In this document: positions 55,605-64,000 of the stretch, in pieces
Layout: each line of letters opens with the position of its first letter
Position numbering within the stretch: position 1 is the first letter of the stretch
Program-made: the position numbers and the translations under genes
Source: Rheinheimera sp. SA_1
GTDB lineage: Bacteria; Pseudomonadota; Gammaproteobacteria; Enterobacterales; Alteromonadaceae
Direction: 5' to 3'
Assembly: GCF_001669775.1 (NCBI RefSeq)
Contig: NZ_LXWK01000015.1
Location: 124,001 to 188,000, forward strand
Length of the DNA: 64,000 nt
The notes under the pieces: generated by a model
Database searches by the model: none
What the model was told of the DNA's origin: nothing
What the model saw: only the letters and a program-made list of their open reading frames with translations

Positions 55605-56380
55605 GAAATCTTTCCTGCCAGAAATGGCACTAATTGCTGAATGGGTCTGACTTCATCCAGATTGAACGAACGTTGCATAAATTGCAGTACCGGCACCACG
55701 CCCATCAGCGCATTGCTGGCAAACATCGTCGATGCTTGGTCAAGTACCGTCAGTGGATAATAACCTTGTTGTACATTCATCTGTTGCAGTAACCACTGCC
55801 GCATCACACCTTCAACACCAGCCTGATCAAGTTTTGGTGTACACCACTGACCATTGATTTTAAAAAATACATTGGCAGCACAAAGTTCGGTCACGCGGCC
55901 TTGCTGATCGCAAACAATCAGGTCATCAAATGCACTTTGTTCAGCTTCAGCTTTGAGTAACACAGTTTCCAGCCGGCTGGTATGTTTCATCCCTGCTAAT
56001 AACGGCTGTGTGGACAATTGCAGACTAGCGACTCCAAGGCGGATACCCTGCTGACGTTGCACGTGATAATCGGGTAACGGGCTGTTTGTCACATAAACCA
56101 GCGGCTCGTTAAATCCGGCGGGACTATACCCCCGTCCGCCCTGACCACGGCTTACCAGCAGTTTAACCACCTGCGACGGCGCGGTAATAACTTGTTCGGC
56201 TTGTCGTTTCACCACTTGCTCGTTAAGTGCCGGCATCTGCAATCGCTTTAACGACTGCGCCAAACGCTGCCAATGTAAATCCCACAGTACCAGCTGTGAG
56301 TTATCTACCAAAATGGTGGTAAAGATCCCATCGCCGTACTGAAAACTGCGGTCAGAAACAGTAGGTTGAAGCACCAGCAC
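55598..56380 (-). CDS. pabC: Aminodeoxychorismate lyase
   Basis: 260 residues as drawn from GTG 56380; GTG 56374 is better spaced from AAGG and may be the real start. Fold-type IV PLP enzyme: SDRSFQYGDGIFTTILV, LVSRGQGGRGYSP, KHTSRLETVLLKAEAEQ (Lys that binds PLP) and VTELCAANVFFKINGQW. It makes p-aminobenzoate for folate. It lies between fabF and mltG, the usual order. A palindrome stands upstream. Confidence 0.9.
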   Translation of the reverse strand: MLVLQPTVSDRSFQYGDGIFTTILVDNSQLVLWDLHWQRLAQSLKRLQMPALNEQVVKRQAEQVITAPSQVVKLLVSRGQGGRGYSPAGFNEPLVYVTNSPLPDYHVQRQQGIRLGVASLQLSTQPLLAGMKHTSRLETVLLKAEAEQSAFDDLIVCDQQGRVTELCAANVFFKINGQWCTPKLDQAGVEGVMRQWLLQQMNVQQGYYPLTVLDQASTMFASNALMGVVPVLQFMQRSFNLDEVRPIQQLVPFLAGKISC

Positions 56381-56451
56381 GCCTTGTTTTTTTCAAAAAA
56401 TGCAGTATGCCTGAAAATTCCGGCGCTGAAAATTGCCAAGCTAGAAATGAC

Positions 56452-56486
56452 AACGCCGCTTTGCAATGCAAAGCGGCGTTTTTTTC
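56452..56486. terminator. Perfect palindrome between fabF and pabC
   Basis: AACGCCGCTTTGCA and TGCAAAGCGGCGTT with one base between, then six T on the + strand. On the coding (minus) strand only GTTGTCATTT follows, so it works poorly as a terminator for the fab genes. It may be an mRNA processing or attenuation site. Confidence 0.5.
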
Positions 56487-56553
56487 TATGATGGTCAAAC
56501 GCCTCGCTGTAACACTATTTAGTATTATCTGCAGCGACGCAGTTCTTGCAAAG

Positions 56554-57792
56554 TTAAACCTTACGGAACAACACTGAACCGTTGGTGCCACCAAAACCGA
56601 ATGAGTTGCACAGTGCATACTCCATCGAGACCTGACGGGTTTCGTGCGGTACGTAGTCTAAATCACAACCTTCGTCCGGGTTATCCAGGTTGATAGTGGG
56701 AGTCACTACCTGATCCTGTAACGATAAAATGGTGATGATTGATTCAACCGAACCCGCAGCACCTAACAAATGCCCGATCATCGATTTGCTGGAACTGACC
56801 ATTAATTTATCGGTGGAACCGGCAAAAACCTTTTTAATTGCCTGCGTTTCAGCGATATCACCGGCCGGCGTCGAAGTGCCGTGGGCATTGATGTAGCTGA
56901 CCTGATCAGCAGATACACCGGCATCACGTAGCGCGTTCGCCATGGCATTAGCGCCACCACGACCATCTTCTGGCGGCGAGGTCATATGATAAGCATCGCC
57001 GCTCATGCCAAAACCAACCAGTTCAGCGTAAATTTTCGCGCCACGGGCTTTCGCATGTTCGTATTCTTCCAGCATCACCACACCGGCGCCGTCACCCAAT
57101 ACAAAACCGTCACGGTCTTTATCCCAAGGGCGACTGGCTTGTTGCGGGGCATCGTTACGGGTTGATAAAGCCCGCGCCGCGCCAAACCCGCCCATGCCTA
57201 AAGTGGTCGATGCTTTTTCTGCACCACCAGCTAACATTGCATCGGCGTCACCGTACACAATCATCCGCGCCGCGTGACCAATATTGTGCACACCGGTGGT
57301 ACAAGCAGTAACGATGCTGATATTTGGGCCTTGCAGACCAAGCATGATCGACAAATGACCTGCAATCATATTGATAATGGTTGAAGGCACAAAAAATGGA
57401 GAGAGTTTGCGTGGACCGCTGGCGAGCAGTTTTTCGTGGTTCTCTTCGATTAAACCAAGACCACCAATACCAGATCCGATGGCAGCACCAATCCGGCCAG
57501 CGTTTTCTTCTGTCACTTCAATGCCAGAATCGCGGAACGCCTGAATACCTGCGGCAACGCCATACTGGATAAACAAGTCCATCTTCCGGGCTTCTTTGGC
57601 CGGGAAAAATGATTCGACATCAAAATCCTTAATTAAACCGGCAAACTTGGTACTGTAGGCTTCAGTATTAAAATGAGTGATCAGACCAATACCGCTTTTT
57701 GCTTGTTGCAAGCCCTGCCAGGTTGACGTGACGTCATTCCCTAACGGCGTTAGCATGCCCAATCCAGTTACCACGACTCGACGTTTCGTCAC
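56554..57792 (-). CDS. fabF: 3-oxoacyl-ACP synthase II
   Basis: 412 residues from GTG 57792, with a strong GGAGGACAAT site. Condensing enzyme: MVVTGLG-like start [18 protein letters not shown], the active-site Cys in [28 protein letters not shown] and [13 protein letters not shown] with the two catalytic His. It elongates acyl-ACP with malonyl-ACP. Downstream of acpP, as in E. coli. Confidence 0.96.
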   Translation of the reverse strand: MTKRRVVVTGLGMLTPLGNDVTSTWQGLQQAKSGIGLITHFNTEAYSTKFAGLIKDFDVESFFPAKEARKMDLFIQYGVAAGIQAFRDSGIEVTEENAGRIGAAIGSGIGGLGLIEENHEKLLASGPRKLSPFFVPSTIINMIAGHLSIMLGLQGPNISIVTACTTGVHNIGHAARMIVYGDADAMLAGGAEKASTTLGMGGFGAARALSTRNDAPQQASRPWDKDRDGFVLGDGAGVVMLEEYEHAKARGAKIYAELVGFGMSGDAYHMTSPPEDGRGGANAMANALRDAGVSADQVSYINAHGTSTPAGDIAETQAIKKVFAGSTDKLMVSSSKSMIGHLLGAAGSVESIITILSLQDQVVTPTINLDNPDEGCDLDYVPHETRQVSMEYALCNSFGFGGTNGSVLFRKV

Positions 57793-57879
57793 ATTGTCCT
57801 CCGCAAGGAAATTTACTTTCTCTGCTTTACTGCTTCAAACCAAGGATAGATCAAAGGTTTGACTATGCCAGAAATGAAA

Positions 57880-57900
57880 ACGGGTAGCTTAGCTACCCGT
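57880..57900 (-). terminator. Hairpin with U-rich tail after acpP
   Basis: ACGGGTAGCT and AGCTACCCGT around one base; the minus strand then reads TTTTCATTT. It can partially end transcription after the highly expressed acpP before fabF. Confidence 0.6.
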
Positions 57901-57916
57901 CTGCATTGCGCATTGC

Positions 57917-58153
57917 TTATTCAGCGTGCGCTTTGATGTAATCGATAGCAGATTGCACCGTAGTGATTTTTTCTGCTTCTTCATCAGGAATTTCAGTATC
58001 GAATTCTTCTTCCAGCGCCATGACCAGTTCAACTGTGTCTAAAGAGTCAGCGCCTAAGTCATCAACAAAAGAAGCTTCGTGCTTTACGTCTTCTTCTTTA
58101 ACGCCTAACTGTTCAATGATAATTTTCTTAACGCGTTCTTCGATGTTGCTCAT
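57917..58153 (-). CDS. acpP: Acyl carrier protein
   Basis: 78 residues from ATG 58153 (AGGAAGAAAAG upstream). Acidic four-helix protein with the phosphopantetheine serine in [20 protein letters not shown] (Ser37). It carries acyl chains for the fab enzymes, PlsX and lipid A synthesis. Upstream in-frame sequence (to 58249) is non-coding leader. Confidence 0.98.
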   Translation of the reverse strand: MSNIEERVKKIIIEQLGVKEEDVKHEASFVDDLGADSLDTVELVMALEEEFDTEIPDEEAEKITTVQSAIDYIKAHAE

Positions 58154-58281
58154 CTTTTCTTCCTTTTTCTCATATAAATCGCAACAATTCGTGCAATTTT
58201 GTGTGGCGGCTAGTTTAGTGGCAAGCGCAGTTCGTTGCAAGCAATGCACAAGTCATTTCCTGCTGGTCGAACCTGATTCGC

Positions 58282-59025
58282 TTAAACCATATACATGCCA
58301 CCGTTAACATGAATCGTTTCACCGGTGATGTAAGCCGCCTGGCGGGATGCCAGAAAGGCGACTGTTGCCGCAATTTCTTCAGGTAACCCCAGACGATTCG
58401 CCGGTACCTGACTAAAGATTGCTTGCTTTTGCTCATCTGAAAGATCTTTGGTCATATCAGTATCAATAAAACCAGGAGCAATTGCGTTGACAGTTATACC
58501 ACGAGACGCCACTTCTTTCGCAAGAGATTTTGTAAAACCAAGCACACCGGCTTTTGCCGCCGCGTAGTTAGTTTGACCAGCGTTACCCATTGATCCCACA
58601 ACAGAACCGATGGTGATGATGCGTCCACAGCGTTTTTTCATCATGCTGCGAAGCACCGCTTTACTCATCCGGAAGACTGAGGTTAAGTTAGTTTGCATGA
58701 TGTCAAACCACTCTTCGTCCTTCATCCGCATTAATAAATTGTCGCGGGTAATACCAGCGTTATTGACCAGAATATCAATTTCACCAAAGTTAGCTTTGAT
58801 GGTTTCCAGGCATTGTTCTATCGATTCGGCGTTGGCCACATCCAGCACCAGGCCCTGCCCAGCGCCCAGAAACTCAGAAATAGCTGCCGCCCCTTTTTCG
58901 GTAGTCGCAGTGCCAATCACTTTGGCACCTAATGCCGCCAGTTGTTCAGCGATGGCGCGGCCGATGCCACGACTGGCGCCGGTCACTAATGCAACCTGGC
59001 CATCCAGAGAAATAAAAGCTGTCAT
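58282..59025 (-). CDS. fabG: 3-oxoacyl-ACP reductase
   Basis: 247 residues. Short-chain dehydrogenase: ALVTGASRGIGRAIAEQLA (NADPH), NNAGITRDNLLMRMKDEEW, TIGSVVGSMGNAGQTNYAAAKAG (Ser-Tyr-Lys) and INAIAPGFIDTDMT-type loop. It reduces 3-oxoacyl-ACP in fatty-acid elongation. It lies between fabD and acpP. Confidence 0.96.
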   Translation of the reverse strand: MTAFISLDGQVALVTGASRGIGRAIAEQLAALGAKVIGTATTEKGAAAISEFLGAGQGLVLDVANAESIEQCLETIKANFGEIDILVNNAGITRDNLLMRMKDEEWFDIMQTNLTSVFRMSKAVLRSMMKKRCGRIITIGSVVGSMGNAGQTNYAAAKAGVLGFTKSLAKEVASRGITVNAIAPGFIDTDMTKDLSDEQKQAIFSQVPANRLGLPEEIAATVAFLASRQAAYITGETIHVNGGMYMV

Positions 59026-59044
59026 AAAAACCCTTGCTTAAAAA

Positions 59045-59980
59045 TTAGGTGGTTGGATTTAAAGCGTTATTCAAAGACGTTAAATCATTGACTGAATTGG
59101 TATTGAGACTTTTATCAATCCGTTTAATCAGGCCAGCCAACACTTTACCGGCACCAATTTCAACGACGTCAGTCACGCCTTGTGCCGCCAGCCATTCGAT
59201 GGATTCAGTCCAGCGTACCGGGCTGAATAATTGCCGTACCAGCGCATCTTTAATGTCGTTTTGTTCAGTCGCTATCGCCACATCGACATTATTCAACACT
59301 GGTATGACAGTTGGATGAAAATCCAATCCGGCCAGATCTGCGGCTAACTTCTCGGCAGCCGGTTTCATCAAGGCACAATGCGATGGCACGCTCACTGGTA
59401 AAGGTAATGCCCGTTTGGCGCCATATTCTTTGCAAAGTTCACCGGCACGTTCAACCGCGGCTTTATTGCCGGCAATAACCACCTGACCTGGTGAGTTAAA
59501 ATTCACCGGTGACACCACTTCACCTTGCGCTGCTTCTTCGCAGGCTTTGATAATCAACGCATCATCCAGACCAATAATCGCCTGCATCGCACCAGTACCG
59601 GCGGGTACGGCAGTTTGCATGTATTGACCACGTTTTTCGACCAGCTTCACCGCATCGCCTAAACTCAAAGCGCCACTACAAACCAAAGCTGAATATTCGC
59701 CTAAGGAATGCCCGGCCATATAAGCAGGTGTTGCACCGCCCTGTTGTTGCCACAACCGCCAAATGGCGACTGAAGCTGTTAACAATGCAGGTTGCGTGCG
59801 ATGAGTTTCGTTTAAATCAGTGTCCGGGCCGTTGGCAACTAAGGCCCATAAGTCATAACCCAGCGCTTTGGACGCTTCGTCGAAGGTGTCGCGCACCGTG
59901 GCGAATTCGCTGTGAAGTTCGCTTAACATACCAACGGTTTGCGAGCCTTGTCCTGGAAAAACCAATGCAAGTTTAGTCAT
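59045..59980 (-). CDS. fabD: Malonyl-CoA:ACP transacylase
   Basis: 311 residues from ATG 59980; the frame extends to GTG 59992. LALVFPGQGSQTVGML, the nucleophile Ser in YMAGHSLGEYSALV, and LPVSVPSHCALMKPA with the catalytic His are canonical. It loads malonyl groups onto ACP. Between fabH and fabG, same strand. Confidence 0.95.
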   Translation of the reverse strand: MTKLALVFPGQGSQTVGMLSELHSEFATVRDTFDEASKALGYDLWALVANGPDTDLNETHRTQPALLTASVAIWRLWQQQGGATPAYMAGHSLGEYSALVCSGALSLGDAVKLVEKRGQYMQTAVPAGTGAMQAIIGLDDALIIKACEEAAQGEVVSPVNFNSPGQVVIAGNKAAVERAGELCKEYGAKRALPLPVSVPSHCALMKPAAEKLAADLAGLDFHPTVIPVLNNVDVAIATEQNDIKDALVRQLFSPVRWTESIEWLAAQGVTDVVEIGAGKVLAGLIKRIDKSLNTNSVNDLTSLNNALNPTT

Positions 59981-60034
59981 TTTTTTGTCCACTTTGTCAT
60001 CTATGCTTTGTGCGCTTTGCTTAGTACTTTTTGC

Positions 60035-60994
60035 TTAGTACTTCACCAGGGCTGATGCCCAGGCAAAACCACCGCCAAATGCTTCTAATAATAGGGTTTG
60101 ACCGCGTTTGATCCGGCCATCGCGAATTGCTTCATCCAGTGCCGTCGGCACTGTGGCAGCTGATGTGTTGCCGTAACGGTCCAGGTTAATCACCACCTGA
60201 TCCATCGACATATCAAGCTTTCGTGCTACCGCAGAAATAATTCGCAGGTTGGCCTGGTGCGGCACCAGCCAGTCGATTTGCGATTTTTGCAAATTGTTGG
60301 CCGCTAAGGTTTGTTCAACCACTTCTGATAATTTAGTGACAGCAACTTTAAATACGTCGTTGCCTTTCATCACGCCCCAGCTGTTGTGGATAGATTGTTC
60401 ATTACCACGACGCGGATTGTTCACATACAACAGCTCTGAATATTTGCCATCAGAATGGATGTGTGTCGATAAAATGCCAGGCTCTGCAGAAGCTTCGATA
60501 ATCACCGCACCAGCCGCATCACCAAATAAAATCACCATACTGCGATCTTCAGGGCTAATCAGCTGCGACAGGCAATCGGCACCGATCACCAGCACCCGTT
60601 TTGCCATACCGCCTTTCACATATTGATCGGCAACACTTAAAGCGTAGCAAAAACCGGCACAAGCGGCAGAAATATCAAAGGCAGGAATATTTGGAATATC
60701 CAGTTCACGTTGCACTTCGCAAGCTGAGCTGGGTAAAGCCCGGGAACCACTGGTGGTGGCCAGCACTATCATATCGATGGTGTTTTTATCAATACCGGCA
60801 GCTTCAATCGCCTGAAGCGCAGCCTGGGTACTCATAGTCGCAACGGTTTCGTGCTCGCCAATGATGCGGCGCTCGCGTATACCGGTGCGTTCAATAATCC
60901 ATTCGTCGGTGGTTTCGACCATGCTCTCTAAATCGGCATTGGTGCGGACTTGCGCCGGGAAATAACTGCCGGTGCCTATAATGCGTGAATACAT
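60035..60994 (-). CDS. fabH: 3-oxoacyl-ACP synthase III
   Basis: 319 residues. [17 protein letters not shown] start, the active-site Cys in [28 protein letters not shown] (His) and [11 protein letters not shown] (Asn). It starts fatty-acid synthesis from acetyl-CoA and malonyl-ACP. Six bases from plsX, so transcription is coupled. Confidence 0.96.
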   Translation of the reverse strand: MYSRIIGTGSYFPAQVRTNADLESMVETTDEWIIERTGIRERRIIGEHETVATMSTQAALQAIEAAGIDKNTIDMIVLATTSGSRALPSSACEVQRELDIPNIPAFDISAACAGFCYALSVADQYVKGGMAKRVLVIGADCLSQLISPEDRSMVILFGDAAGAVIIEASAEPGILSTHIHSDGKYSELLYVNNPRRGNEQSIHNSWGVMKGNDVFKVAVTKLSEVVEQTLAANNLQKSQIDWLVPHQANLRIISAVARKLDMSMDQVVINLDRYGNTSAATVPTALDEAIRDGRIKRGQTLLLEAFGGGFAWASALVKY

Positions 60995-61000
60995 GGGGAC

Positions 61001-62041
61001 CTACGCTTTATCGATTAATACGTGTTCCAACCGGTCTTTTATTTTTGCGGGCACCTGGCGTTCAACCTCGCGCACCGCCTGCCGGATGGCACTTAGAAAT
61101 GCTTCTTTCGTAGCATTTCCGTGGCTTTTCACTACAATTCCGCGCAATCCTATCAGACTCGCACCGTTATAGTGGTCGGGGTTCACACCAGATCCGATAC
61201 TTTTTAGTAAAGGTTTGATCATCCAGCCGAATAAATGCGCAGACATACTGTTTTTCAATGCCTGTTCAAAACGCTTCATGATGAGTTTGGCGACACCTTC
61301 GCAGGTTTTCAGCGCCACATTGCCAACAAAACCATCACAAACAATGACGTCGGCTTTGCCAGAGAAGATATCGTTGCCTTCGATATAACCGATATAGTTG
61401 ATATCGGAACATTCGGACAACAATAACGAGGTACGTTTTATTTGATCCGAGCCTTTGATTTCTTCTTCGCCCATATTGAGCAAAGCAACTTTCGGCCGGT
61501 GAATACCTTCCACTTCTTCCGCCATCACCGCGCCCATCACCGCAAACTGAAACAAGGTATCTGAATCACAGTTAACGGTCGCGCCAAGATCCAGCATAAA
61601 CACCGGACTGCCGACCGTGGTAGGTAATGCGCTAATCAACGCCGGACGCTCCACACCGCCAAGCATTTTTAACACAAAATGTGCCATCGCAATCAGCGCA
61701 CCGGTATTACCGGCACTGACACAAGCCTGCACTTGCTGTTTATCGACCAAATCCAAAGCTACGCGCATCGAAGAATCGCGTTTATTGCGAAGCGCAACGG
61801 ACGGTCGGTCGGTCATTAAAACTTGTTGGGAGGCGTGTTTAAAACTAATTTGCGGATGGTCTGCAAGACCGGCATCAGCGAGATAAGGTTGCAGTAAATC
61901 GGTATCACCGCACAGGACTAAATCAAGAAGGGGGAATTCTTCCACTGCGGCAAGTGCCGCGGGAATAGTAGATAGGGGGCCATGGTCGCCCCCCATCATA
62001 TCTAAAGCTATTTTAAGCCGTTCTGGTTGCAACGAGTGCAC
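61001..62041 (-). CDS. plsX: Phosphate acyltransferase
   Basis: 346 residues from GTG 62041. LKIALDMMGGDHGP, RDSSMRVALDLVDKQQVQACVSAGNTGAL, LLNMGEEEIKGSDQI and VCDGFVGNVALK are the PlsX signatures. It converts acyl-ACP to acyl-phosphate for PlsY and phospholipid synthesis. It follows rpmF by six bases. Confidence 0.95.
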   Translation of the reverse strand: MHSLQPERLKIALDMMGGDHGPLSTIPAALAAVEEFPLLDLVLCGDTDLLQPYLADAGLADHPQISFKHASQQVLMTDRPSVALRNKRDSSMRVALDLVDKQQVQACVSAGNTGALIAMAHFVLKMLGGVERPALISALPTTVGSPVFMLDLGATVNCDSDTLFQFAVMGAVMAEEVEGIHRPKVALLNMGEEEIKGSDQIKRTSLLLSECSDINYIGYIEGNDIFSGKADVIVCDGFVGNVALKTCEGVAKLIMKRFEQALKNSMSAHLFGWMIKPLLKSIGSGVNPDHYNGASLIGLRGIVVKSHGNATKEAFLSAIRQAVREVERQVPAKIKDRLEHVLIDKA

Positions 62042-62047
62042 CGCGAC

Positions 62048-62212
62048 TTATTTAACTTTACGACCTTTGTAGAAACCGTCGGCGGTGATGTGGTGACGAC
62101 GATGGGTTTCACCGGTAGTAGCGTCGACTGACAGCGTTGGGCCAGTCAGAGCGTCGTGTGAACGACGCATGTCACGCCGGGCGCGAGATTTTTTGTTCTG
62201 TTGTACAGCCAT
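62048..62212 (-). CDS. rpmF: 50S ribosomal protein L32
   Basis: 54 residues, [20 protein letters not shown] at the start and [12 protein letters not shown] at the end, from ATG 62212 with TAGGAG 8 bases upstream. L32 sits near the peptidyl-transferase region of the large subunit. It lacks the zinc cysteines of the C+ form, like the E. coli protein. Between yceD and plsX as in E. coli. Its short length hides it in ORF scans with a 60-residue cutoff. Confidence 0.97.
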   Translation of the reverse strand: MAVQQNKKSRARRDMRRSHDALTGPTLSVDATTGETHRRHHITADGFYKGRKVK

Positions 62213-62228
62213 TGCTATTCTCCTAAAG

Positions 62229-62753
62229 TCACTTTTTCTTCAATTCTTGCAATATTGCAAATGGGTTCGGTTTTTCTGGTTCCGGCTCTATATGTCCGAA
62301 GCTCGTCTGCAACTTTGCTGGATCGCATTGATCAACATCATGCATCGGGAACAACGGTAAAGCCAGAATTAATTCGTCCTCAACCAATTGCCTCAAGTTA
62401 ACTTCGCCGTGTTCGTCTTTCTCGATCACGTCGTAGCGTTCCGGAATTTCATCGTGAGCCGAATCATCCCCTTTAACAGGGGTATATGCAAAACTGCTGT
62501 CAATCGCCAGTGACATTTCGTCACCGCACCTTTCGCAGGTCAGACTGACAGTACAGTGAGCTTCGCCAGATATAAAGACTAAGCCTTGCTCGTCAGTTCC
62601 GCAATCTATGACTGCATCAACATCACCTTCCTTGACCAGCAACAACTCGGTAAACCGGGTCAGCGTGTTCATTGGAATGACCCCTTCGAAACTGAGCCTT
62701 TTTTGCGCAGTACGGACTGGATCTATAGTGATTGGGATTTTTAGCTTTTGCAT
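62229..62753 (-). CDS. yceD: YceD (DUF177) rRNA-accumulation protein
   Basis: 174 residues. The start [20 protein letters not shown] matches E. coli YceD ([20 protein letters not shown]), which fixes the ATG at 62753. [13 protein letters not shown] and the [16 protein letters not shown] motif are conserved. The family supports 23S rRNA accumulation and is always next to rpmF. Its ATG lies only three or four bases from the predicted transcription start, suggesting a near-leaderless mRNA. Confidence 0.92.
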   Translation of the reverse strand: MQKLKIPITIDPVRTAQKRLSFEGVIPMNTLTRFTELLLVKEGDVDAVIDCGTDEQGLVFISGEAHCTVSLTCERCGDEMSLAIDSSFAYTPVKGDDSAHDEIPERYDVIEKDEHGEVNLRQLVEDELILALPLFPMHDVDQCDPAKLQTSFGHIEPEPEKPNPFAILQELKKK

Positions 62754-62762
62754 AAGGCGCGC

Positions 62763-62791
62763 ATCATATAGATCAAGGCTTGTACTGTCAA
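62763..62791 (-). promoter_or_regulatory. Consensus sigma-70 promoter of yceD-rpmF-plsX-fab
   Basis: On the minus strand TTGACA (62791-62786), exactly 17 bases, TATGAT (62768-62763). This is the best promoter in the window. The expected start (62757-62756) is 3-4 bases before the yceD ATG. Confidence 0.8.
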
Positions 62792-62902
62792 AGGGTTGAT
62801 CGCCATTTTGTTAATTTTCCGCGCGCGAAGCAACAAAAAAATCAGTATAGTGGCGCCAGATTATTTACGCATTACTATATATAGCCAGCGCTGGAGTTCT
62901 TT

Positions 62903-63493
62903 ATGCCTGCAAATCTTTGGTTAGCTTCAACCTCTGTTTACCGTAAAGCCTTGTTAGAAAAGCTGACGCCTAACTTTGAAATGGCGAAACCGCAAGTCGA
63001 TGAAACTGCCCTGCCCGGCGAAACCGCCATGCAACTGGTCGAGCGGCTGGCGATTGCCAAAGCCCAGGCCGTGGCGGCAAATCTGGACGATGGTTTAGTG
63101 ATTGGTTCGGATCAGGTCGCCTTATTCGACAATGACATCCTGGGCAAACCACATACTGCTGAAAATGCTTTTGCCCAATTAAAACGATTTAGCGGACACA
63201 AAGTGACATTTCTGACCGGGCTGGCTGTGGTCAACGCCAGAACTGGCGCCGTGGTCCACTGTGTCGACACATTTTATGTGCATTTTAGGCAACTGACGGA
63301 TCAAGATATCCACACTTATATCAGCCGTGAACAACCGCTCAACTGTGCCGGAAGTTTCAAAAGTGAAGGTCTTGGTATCACCTTGTTTGAAAAACTGGAA
63401 GGTGACGACCCGAATAGCCTGATTGGTTTGCCATTGATTAAATTGCATCAGCTATTAAAGCAGCAAGGACGTGATGTTTTGCTTCAGCCATAA
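62903..63493 (+). CDS. yceF: Maf/YceF-type nucleoside triphosphate pyrophosphatase
   Basis: 196 residues. LASTSVYRKALLEKL (S-x-x-R-x-x-L-L), VDETALPGETAMQLVERLAIAKAQAV and VIGSDQVALFDNDILGKPHT match the YceF subfamily, which in E. coli hydrolyses m7GTP. YISREQPLNCAGSFKSEGLG follows. It is divergent from yceD, the same arrangement as E. coli yceF-yceD. A TATAGT -10-like box is at ~62846; the -35 is not clear. Confidence 0.92.
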   Translation: MPANLWLASTSVYRKALLEKLTPNFEMAKPQVDETALPGETAMQLVERLAIAKAQAVAANLDDGLVIGSDQVALFDNDILGKPHTAENAFAQLKRFSGHKVTFLTGLAVVNARTGAVVHCVDTFYVHFRQLTDQDIHTYISREQPLNCAGSFKSEGLGITLFEKLEGDDPNSLIGLPLIKLHQLLKQQGRDVLLQP

Positions 63494-63533
63494 ATTCAGG
63501 CTGAAGCCGTTATCAACTGCCCACAAAACACTA

Positions 63534-64000
63534 TTAACAGTGGGCAGTCAGTTCTGGTAATGAATCAATCACCGCTTTTGGCGAAAAGGGCACAAAATCA
63601 ACCGCTTTATGTACGCCATGGGTAATGCCGATCCGTGGCATCTGAATGGCATGCGCCATTGCCAGGTCATGCACAGTATCGCCCACCATCACCGCTTGTT
63701 CTGGTTTTAGCTTAAGCTCTACCAGAATTTGTTCCAGCATTTGTGGATGGGGCTTTGATTGTGCTTCATCGGCACAACGGCTGGTGTGAAAAAAATGGCC
63801 GGTCTGCGTCTCGTCAAATATCCGGTTTAAACCGCGCCGCATTTTACCAGTTGCCACCGCCAACAAATAACCTTGCTGCTGCAAGTCGGTAAACAATTCG
63901 CGGGCACCGGCAAACAAAGGTGTTGCCGTTTGGTCGTGGTGCAAATAAATCTCTTTATAAGCTTCACACAGCGCCAATCGTGTTGGTGCGTCTGCCAAAG
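63534..64000 (-). CDS. HAD-IA family phosphatase (5' end outside window)
   Basis: Partial: at least 154 C-terminal residues are inside the window, and the frame is still open at the right edge. HAD motifs II (LLAVATGKMRRG), III (SKPHPQMLEQIL) and IV (VMVGDTVHDLAMAHA) are visible; the N-terminal DxDxT nucleophile lies beyond the edge. Related to phosphoglycolate-phosphatase-like proteins often found between rluC and maf. The in-frame TTG near the edge is almost surely an internal leucine. Confidence 0.85.
   Translation of the reverse strand, partial: LADAPTRLALCEAYKEIYLHHDQTATPLFAGARELFTDLQQQGYLLAVATGKMRRGLNRIFDETQTGHFFHTSRCADEAQSKPHPQMLEQILVELKLKPEQAVMVGDTVHDLAMAHAIQMPRIGITHGVHKAVDFVPFSPKAVIDSLPELTAHC

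Overview
The window looks like chromosome of a mesophilic gammaproteobacterium, probably an Alteromonadales/Rheinheimera-like lineage. This rests on the yceF-yceD-rpmF-plsX-fabHDG-acpP-fabF-pabC-mltG-tmk-holB-pilZ-tatD order, a methylcitrate cluster using AcnD/PrpF under a GntR regulator, a YceD and YebG close in sequence to the enterobacterial proteins, and many proteins typical of aquatic gammaproteobacteria. The genus is a guess. I saw no insertion sequence, prophage, CRISPR array, tRNA or rRNA gene.

Layout. 0-6.5 kb: 3' end of metG, an MFS transporter with a long acidic tail, an Xre/RES toxin-antitoxin pair, a quinone oxidoreductase, rlmI and a YceI-like protein. 6.5-10 kb: a YjiH-like membrane protein, two small cysteine-containing proteins, a ferritin-like protein with a pentapeptide-repeat N-terminus, and a PilZ protein. 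10-18.6 kb: hrpA, a CBS protein behind a structured leader, a periplasmic isoaspartyl peptidase, and a secreted endonuclease I divergent from sbcB (TTG start). 18.8-21.8 kb: a four-gene cassette (RR-motif protein, short PqqD-like ORF, HprK-related kinase A, NTP_transf_5 nucleotidyltransferase). This is the best candidate for a poorly described system. 21.9-28.6 kb: thiC-thiDE-thiF-thiS-thiG-thiH behind a TPP riboswitch. 28.8-37.3 kb: a repeat lipoprotein, an MscS channel, yebG with a LexA box, a dGTPase of the anti-phage type, a patatin-like protein and a TonB-dependent receptor. 37.6-44.3 kb: an RND pump with its adaptor, a periplasmic glycerophosphodiesterase, a GNAT protein and a small periplasmic protein. 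44.4-51.1 kb: prpR-prpB-prpC-acnD-prpF (methylcitrate cycle). 51.2-51.8 kb: a gene-free stretch with an 11-bp-period TTATCC array and a probable small RNA. 51.8-64 kb: the fatty-acid synthesis/rpmF cluster, with yceF (maf) divergent and a partial HAD phosphatase at the right edge.

Several parts work together. The thi operon makes both halves of thiamine phosphate and is set by its own end product. The prp cluster burns propionyl-CoA, and palindromes abut its regulator's start. The plsX-fab block couples phospholipid and fatty-acid initiation with ribosomal protein L32. The kinase/PqqD/nucleotidyltransferase cassette resembles peptide-tailoring logic (HprK-like kinases modify some lasso peptides), but no cyclase or leader peptidase is present, so its product is unknown. 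All coordinates and motif readings were made by eye; family assignments rest on recognised motifs, not on searches.
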